NCBI GenBank assembly: GCA_026182355.1
Contig: JAPFBL010000255.1
Location: 682,001-746,000 of the forward strand
Reading direction: 5' to 3'
Length of the DNA stretch: 64,000 bases
Source of the DNA: Hermatobates lingyangjiaoensis
Lineage: Eukaryota > Arthropoda > Insecta > Hemiptera > Hermatobatidae
Below, piece after piece: positions 57,105-64,000 of the stretch. The notes under the pieces were generated by a model, which was not told where the DNA came from, made no database searches, and worked only from the letters and a program-made list of their open reading frames with translations. The translations under genes were made by a program, and so were the position numbers. Each line of letters starts with the position of its first letter. Position 1 is the stretch's first letter.

Positions 57105-60100
57105 TTTTATATGTGGAGACCATTTCATTAGCTTTTTGCCCTACAATGAGTAAATACCACATAATAACTGATTACACTATGTTAGAATTGGTAAAGAAAG
57201 TTCAGTAATGGTTAAACTTTTTAACTTCCCTACATATTTAATAGAATCCTTGTTTTTTTTTAAATTATGTTTGTTTTAGAACCTTAACATTATCTCATTA
57301 CACCATTAGTCGAAATGTTTATATCTTTTTCTTTAGTGGAGACAGTAGTCATATATTGCGAAGGGTTTTGCAGAAGTTAACTATTTGCGATCAGACTTGG
57401 CTGACTCACTAGATGTAATGAGATTATTTTGTAGCTGCTTGACTTCCATAGTAGTTATACTTGCAATATAATTTGATTTGGAAGATATTCTTGGTAGTTC
57501 GCCAAAGAATTAAACTCCAGTGTTGCCTTGGCCAGTAACCTACAAGCACTTGTAAAAAATCAGTTGATACATGGCAGTCAAAATATATTTCATTTTAAAA
57601 ACTTTCCTACCTCATTAAACTAAACTTTAGGTTGCAATTTTTTCTTCAAGAAATAAACTCTTCTACCATCTTTGTTACCGTGCAAGTTGGTATATGTCTT
57701 TGATGATCGCCATTTTTTATAACAACTTTTAGATACATATTTGCCCAAAACTTGTTAAAAAAATTAATAAAAATGGAGCATGTTAATAATTTGTGAATTG
57801 CTAATTTCTCTTCATATTTTAAATAAATTTCATTATGAGTATCGTAGATTTATTTTAGATGATAAAAGAATGCTGAAAGGCTACAAACAGTATAAGAGGT
57901 ATTTGGATGGTTAGATGTACGAGATCTTATGTGACACATAAGATCAAGTCATATACAAGTCTTATGTCTCATACAACATCAGTATGTGGCTATAACTATA
58001 AAGTTGTTTATGTGTTGAGATTTGGTGATTGTTACCTTTTGTATGATACTTAGATTGTTTAATTATTTTACTTTATAAATAATAGAACATTGGGCGCTAT
58101 TTTGGTTACTTAAATTGGTAGAAATTATTACCAGGATCGCAGAAATAGTTGCTATTCCCAAGCATGAGTTTACTGTATGTTAACCTTGGTCAACATCTTG
58201 GAATAGACTAATTAGAATTAGACTGGCTGCTCCCAATATGAGCTGTGTTAAATAAGTGTTCCATAAGGTACATGCGAACTTCTCAGACGGTTTGTTGCGG
58301 TCTACAAGTGCATTACTTACAATTAGTAGTGATAGTTCGATTCTTGCTTTAGAATCTAGATTTCTCATATATTAATACTAATATTTATTGTATTTATGAT
58401 TAGCTTGAACAACTCAATAATTGTAAAAAGTGGATAGGTAAGAATTTCGATTAATTTCTATAAGTCTTCTTCATATTTTTTATATGATAGTATATATTAT
58501 TATATGGAGGCTCATTTCTATTGTATAACCTTTGCCGTCTCCAATTTTCCTGGACTGATTTAGATAATCCTAGTTTAAATTGACTGTCAATGATTTGTCG
58601 AACAAGTACCATAAATTTCTGAAGACAAAAAAAAAATGTGGAGTAATTCCTGAAAAATGTATTCTATGCATATTTTAAGATTAAAACAATTGATATCAAT
58701 GTAATAAAGTTTAAATTTGTTAAAGTTAAACAATAGTTTAAACAGTGTAGTGTTAATTTAAATCCAAAGGGAGAAGGCAATGAAGCAGTAGTACTACAGT
58801 CACAAGATGAAAGAAAATTTATATTCCCACAAGTGTTGTCAACAAGTAATTGATTTAATTATTTTTTTATTAAATGATATCAACATTAACAACATTAAAA
58901 ATCCATTAACTTGAGTTGTACCAGTAATGTTCAGTACTAAAGACAAGATTGCTACCTGTGTATTACAAGTGACACCTACTAGTACTACAACGTGTTTTCT
59001 ACTACCTGGCTACCTGAGTAAATTAACTATTTCAGGTCATTGATACTTATCTTTGTTTAACAATATTCTTGATGTAGGAATGAGTGTATATTTTGAAAGT
59101 TATTGTATTTTTATAAAGTAACTTTATAAAAGTAACTTTAATTCAAATTTCAATATAAATTCCATTTAAAAAGTTTTTATAAAAATTTCTGAACTTGAGT
59201 TTGTTAGTTGTAAGGAGGTGGCAAGGACATGTTATTGAAAAGTTTGTTCCTTGAACAGATATTAAACTTCCATGTAGGCAGTTGCTCAATAATGTGTAGT
59301 AGAGGTATTGAATTTCACCAGTGTTCCTACAGACCTTTTCATCCTTTAACAATTTACAAGGTAATATTTACAAAATTGCAATCTCCCATATTATAATATT
59401 GTTTGTTAACATTTAAATTAAATTTATGCATTAAAAACCGTGTGAATTAATTTCATAATGAAATAATCTAAAAAAAAAGGATCAGCATGGACCATAATTG
59501 CCACTTAGAATTTTGAAGAATCAGAATTTTTTGTTCTTAAAACCTGTGTTCAGGAAGAATGAATGTCATTCTAACTAGGGAGGCTGTAATAAACAAAAAT
59601 TGTTAGTAATAATCGAAAATAAAATAGAATTTATAGAAAACAAGATTTGCTGAGCACCCAAAATATGTTAAATATTTTATAGTCCAATCAATCTAATCCA
59701 GTCAATTTTGAGGAACATTTCAGGTTTTTAGTAGCTCTTCAGACTTCGAAATCTGTTGATTTGTCAAAACAGCTGAAATATATCGTTATAAAAGGGGCAC
59801 TCTGTGTTGAGTGTGAGAGGGAAAGAGAAAAGAAGTGAGGAGATAAATAGATACAAAGGAATTTAAAAAATAATAATTTATAAATAATAATTGGATAAAT
59901 TTTGGTGACCAAAATAAACTAGAAACCACTTATTTCTAGTAGTCGATATCAAATTAGTTACAATTGTACACGAACAAGGTCTTGCGGAGAAGTTAGCTAA
60001 AGATTAATATGATCGTTAAAAAAAGAGCTAAAATAACGTAAGCGCAAGGTGTTGTATGATTTATACGACCTGAAAAGTCATCGTCCCTTTCATTTATTCA

Positions 60101-63100
60101 TTATGCTTTGTTTATTTTGTAAATTTATTTCAGTTAAACAATTCGTTTAAAAACAGTATTTGCATCATTTGAAAAATACTTTATACATTTTCAAGGACTA
60201 ACAAAATAGAATAAACTCTATTTGTCGAAACTTCATCTTTTCAGGGGTTATTGAATATGTGATGGAATCAAATCAGTGCATGGGGTAGAGTAAATGTAGA
60301 GTGATGTAGCGGAGTCAAATTTATTTTAATACTTTGGAAAGTGTCATGAATTGAATTATGGTAGGAGTGTTTAGAAAACCGTATTACAGGATACTCTGTA
60401 TATATGCAACTGAGTAGATACCTCTGCCTGTATAACAACTGTATATATCTTGTTTTTGAAAAGAAGTGAAAAACATACTAAATAAATATCAGTTATTATT
60501 CAAAGCTCTATTGGCATCTTTAGAATTTAGTGTATGTAGTGCATACTAATAGTAGTACATTGATAAGGTACATTATCAGTACTATGCGACAAACAACACT
60601 GTGACTTGTAAGCTAATGTATATTCAAGAACAGACTTGAATTCACAAGAACTTGTGAATCTATATTCACATTATTTTAGAAATCTTAAAAAAATGGTCAG
60701 ATATGGATTTATTTCTAATTTAATGCACTGTATTCAAAGTATATATATATATTTTTTTTAAAGAAGATCATGTTGAATCTTTTTTTGCGAAACTTTCTTT
60801 TGTTTGTTGGTCTGAATGGAGACCTTCAGAAACTATACATTCAGAAATCACATGCATAGAAAACTTTTAGCCTCCATGTTTGTATGAATAACATATAAAA
60901 GTTTTAGTGATATCAAACTTTTTTCTTCTGAAAGTATTCGTGTAATATATTTTTCATCATTAACTTCTCATTGTGTTATGTACAGACGCTACCCATTTGA
61001 CTAATCAGTAGTGGTCCGAAAAGCTAGAAACAATATGGTATTTATATTTACTCTTCTAAACCTAGATAATGAGTATAAGGGAAAGGTTGTCTGAGAGTGG
61101 CAAAGGTTATACAAAAGAAATGAGCTTCTTTATATAAGAAATGAGTTATGATATCTGAAAAATGAGAAAGATTTATTGAGGACAACTGAAATTCTTACCA
61201 TGCCACAACTGAACAAACACAATTGCAGTAGATTTTATCATGAAATCGGCCATCATATCTCGTAAGTTTTCCTTACTCCTCAAAGGGAGGTCATGCGGCA
61301 GATTTTTGTAATGATATTACTCACAACCTCTGTGGCTCTAACAATGATATTTACATTAACTGTTATAATCTAAAGGTCATTTTAACTAGGCACGGTCGGA
61401 ATAGGTAAAACATTGTTGTTAGGTTTGTATTGCGAATATACTGGTAGTTTGGTAAAATTGTTAAATTGTTTGTTTGCTGTGCTTTAATGGTATTATAACG
61501 AATCAAGTTTTATAAAATTTATAACTCATACAATTTTTAATATGACAGTCTTTTCAATTAGGTATAAGGTATGATTGTTCTTTTTATTTTATATAAATGT
61601 GTATGGTTCATAAATAATTTGCATATCATTAAGGTTTTTAAGAAAAACATTTTCATTCAATAATAATATACATGTTGTAAACAGTTATTCTGCTTCTGTT
61701 TTCATAACGGTCGAAAAGAATGTTTGGTGCGTACTGTTACTGCGTACTCGTTCGTGCATCTTAGTGAAAAAATCCGATATCAGCTATTAGTTATTAGGAG
61801 TTTGTGCTGTATTAAAAGGTCTCTTGTTCTTATATTATGGACGAGTTTCGTTGTAGGTGAGAGATGATGCTTGTTTCTGACCCCTTAAGTCGTTGTGGAA
61901 TCTTCTACTGCGTTAGTTGGATATCGTCACGTAGCAAGAGAAGGCATTTGTGCTGTTTTGATGGCTTGTTACCCAAGGCGTGATCAACCGACCCAGCGTC
62001 TCCAGTCAAGGTCTTGTATTATACCATCAAGGTAGTGAACGGCGCATGCCTGAACCACCATCGTCAGTTAGCTTAATTGTATGAAGGTACTTATAACAAA
62101 GCCGTTTAACTACTCTCAGTTCCTTGTAGAAAATGCTGTATATATTCAATTAGGCATTATTCACACAAATTGAATCCGTGAAGTACATTTGTAGCTATAG
62201 GAAAAAGGTATTATTTCCATTTTCTTAAAACAATAATTTATTTGATTTGTATTTAATAGCTTCACTTTGAATATATGGTTAGAACTTTTTTTTGTTGTTC
62301 TCAATTTTGAACTAAATATTTTCAAAAAAAAAAAAAGCAGAGAACAAACGGTAGAAACGTTTTTGATGGATTATGGGTGTTTATGGCAAGCCGTCACTAT
62401 TTAAAAAATCCTTGTCCTTGTGAAAAGTAAGGGAGGACAACAGGGTTGTAAAACCCAACTTATGGTCACTGTACTCATTTGAAAAGTAATACAACATAAT
62501 ATTTTAAATATTTGCAGATTTAATGCTTATTATTGGTTGATGATTATTTGTAAGTAAATAATTTCTTCCTTATTTTATTGAATTTGAACAGTGTTACCAT
62601 ATTTTTATATAAATTATTCCTGACTAGCTGTTCACAAGGTTGATTTTTTCTTAAAATTCTTTTTTCACTCTATGCAGTGTCTATTAAATTTTTAATTAAA
62701 AAAAATTAGATTTAATATTAAAATAAATTGTTTTTTAAAAGATAGAATTAAACGGAGCTTACTTTTTACATTCCAGTCTATTTATGAGTCGAAGGTAATG
62801 AAAAAATACCTCAAATATAATAGAAAACAAAAATACGAAAGAAATAGTTCACCGAAAGTCAATTATTTGCACGTAAAATTATAGAGTAAGCATTAATTAA
62901 ACATAATTTTTACTGTCAAAAGGTCCTGTAAAATCCACTTGTTTGAAGCCGCCTTTCCCTTCCTGTTCTAACTTCTTCCCCTTTATAGTGTATTTATACA
63001 ATTGTCTCCTTCATTTTTTTTCAGTTTTTTGATAATGGCTACTTCGAAAGGCATTACAACTTTTAATTGTAGAAAGGCATTTCTGTTGAATTTGTTCTTT

Positions 63101-64000
63101 TTTTTTTAATTGTAGAGTTACATGAGTTTACAGTTTTATCTCTGTGTAATATTATAAATATCATTGTTATTTCATATGGGATCTTAAGTGTTGTATTGTC
63201 GCAGCAACGACTCCAGGAAGTGCCGTTAAATGGTTTAAAGACTTAATAGTTATTACTTCCTTACTGAATGGTGTAAATTGTACAATATAATTGTACCCAC
63301 TGCACTACGAGTATAATTTCATTTTATATTTTTAAATGTGAACTTATACATTTTTTTTTTTCATATATTCCTATCTCATTAAGTTTGCGTATTCCACATT
63401 ATAAAGGATTATCTACATATATGGTATTTTTTTGTTACGTCAATTTAATCTCTCAAACTATGTTACCGGTCTCTTGATAATCTACAAACAATTAGATCAT
63501 CGAAAAAACTTTCAAAATGGGAGTCACAAAACGTTTTTATCCCATATAATATCACAATAAAATAGTTTTGTGATTACTTAGCTTTATTGTACTAAAGTAG
63601 ATGAGACAATAATAAATGTCTTATCACAAAGTCTTTTGGTATTTAAATTTTATGTCACATATATATTACGTTTCTGTTTATCTGTCTGTCTGTCTGTCTA
63701 AAGGTGGAATTATTTTACAAGTGAATTACATTCACTGGTGTCACTATACACAGACTGGGGTGGTTTGGTATATATGTCATTTTATTTCAATCCCATGTTA
63801 TTTGCAAATATGTTATTTTGTAATGCGTTTAACGATTTGTATGATTTCGGTTTAACACTGTTGAAGAAAGCGGAAGGATTTTAATTTTATACGGTAATGA
63901 CTGTTGTGATATGCAAATTTTTTATGCCTTTCTTTAGATGGACTCAAAACTGTACAGTTGATAAGCCTGTTTACAAAAATAAATGGTAAACCAAACATGT
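57105..64000. other. A+T-rich non-coding DNA
   Basis: No gene supported in nearly 7 kb. Small structures: a perfect 23-base palindrome at 57923-57945 (gatcttatgtg-a-cacataagatc), a (TCTG)n run at about 63677-63700, and weak ribozyme-like text at 59725-59790 and 60225-60250 (see rejected). The less A+T-rich stretch 61850-62060 gives no protein I recognise on either strand. Confidence 0.45.

Noticed and set aside
59725..59790. Hammerhead-like text CTGTTGA..CAGCTGAAATATATCG
   Set aside because: The core has T for A6 and the stem is poorly placed. The resemblance is too weak without a model-based search.
60225..60250. Minus-strand CTGAAAAGATGAAGTTTCGAC as a hammerhead relic
   Set aside because: Core and GAAA junction are both off; it could be any A+T-rich sequence.

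Overview
This window looks like a gene-poor stretch of an animal genome, most likely an arthropod and possibly a chelicerate. That placement is inference from the transposon mix and the strong A+T bias; no host gene anchors it. By eye it is roughly 70% A+T. I found no convincing host protein-coding exon, no rRNA gene and no intact tRNA gene. Almost every open reading frame is short and random-looking, so the interest lies in the repeats.

The dominant theme is Penelope-like retroelements (PLEs) and small derivatives carrying hammerhead-ribozyme-like motifs. One fairly intact PLE C-terminal GIY-YIG endonuclease frame lies at 28650-29378 (+), and a decayed one at about 16017-16450 (+) sits between two related direct repeats. 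Short N-terminal PLE coding fragments lie at 33348-33563 (-), 49744-49866 (-), 50088-50270 (+) and 55877-56153 (both strands). Around them are about twenty copies of a motif with the hammerhead core (CUGANGA, stem II, GAA), followed by a tiny palindromic helix III starting with A and ending with U, then a non-G cleavage base. Families with different sequences keep this arrangement, which makes a chance origin unlikely. Many copies sit in fold-back elements bordered by (TA)n microsatellites (14271-14432, 25866-26274, 28285-28453, 45287-45500, 55942-56153). Several PLE coding fragments stop where a Thr-Asn-Ile-Tyr-Ile-like reading frame becomes (TA)n.

The other mobile elements are diverse and mostly dead. 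They are a 291-bp hAT-type MITE with a perfect 8-bp target duplication (18157-18447) and a decayed relative (42413-42866); a mariner-type MITE with 28-bp terminal repeats (32995-33294); IS630/Tc1/mariner transposase remnants (21017-21455 C-terminal and 54086-54310 N-terminal, both minus); a Helitron 3' end with its terminal hairpin and a frameshifted Pif1-like helicase (40036-40850, minus); the C-terminal tail of a non-LTR retrotransposon reverse transcriptase (47650-48058, plus); and a tRNA-derived SINE family (6153-6420, 11345-11630, 36855-36960, 52605-52885).

Simple repeats include a nine-copy 40-bp minisatellite (31195-31537), a 157-bp tandem duplication (644-980), a 21-base poly-C run (29986-30006), a (TA)n/(GA)n compound microsatellite (29837-29917) and a strong G-quadruplex motif (37829-37849). 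The rest is unassigned A+T-rich DNA, probably intergenic or intronic.
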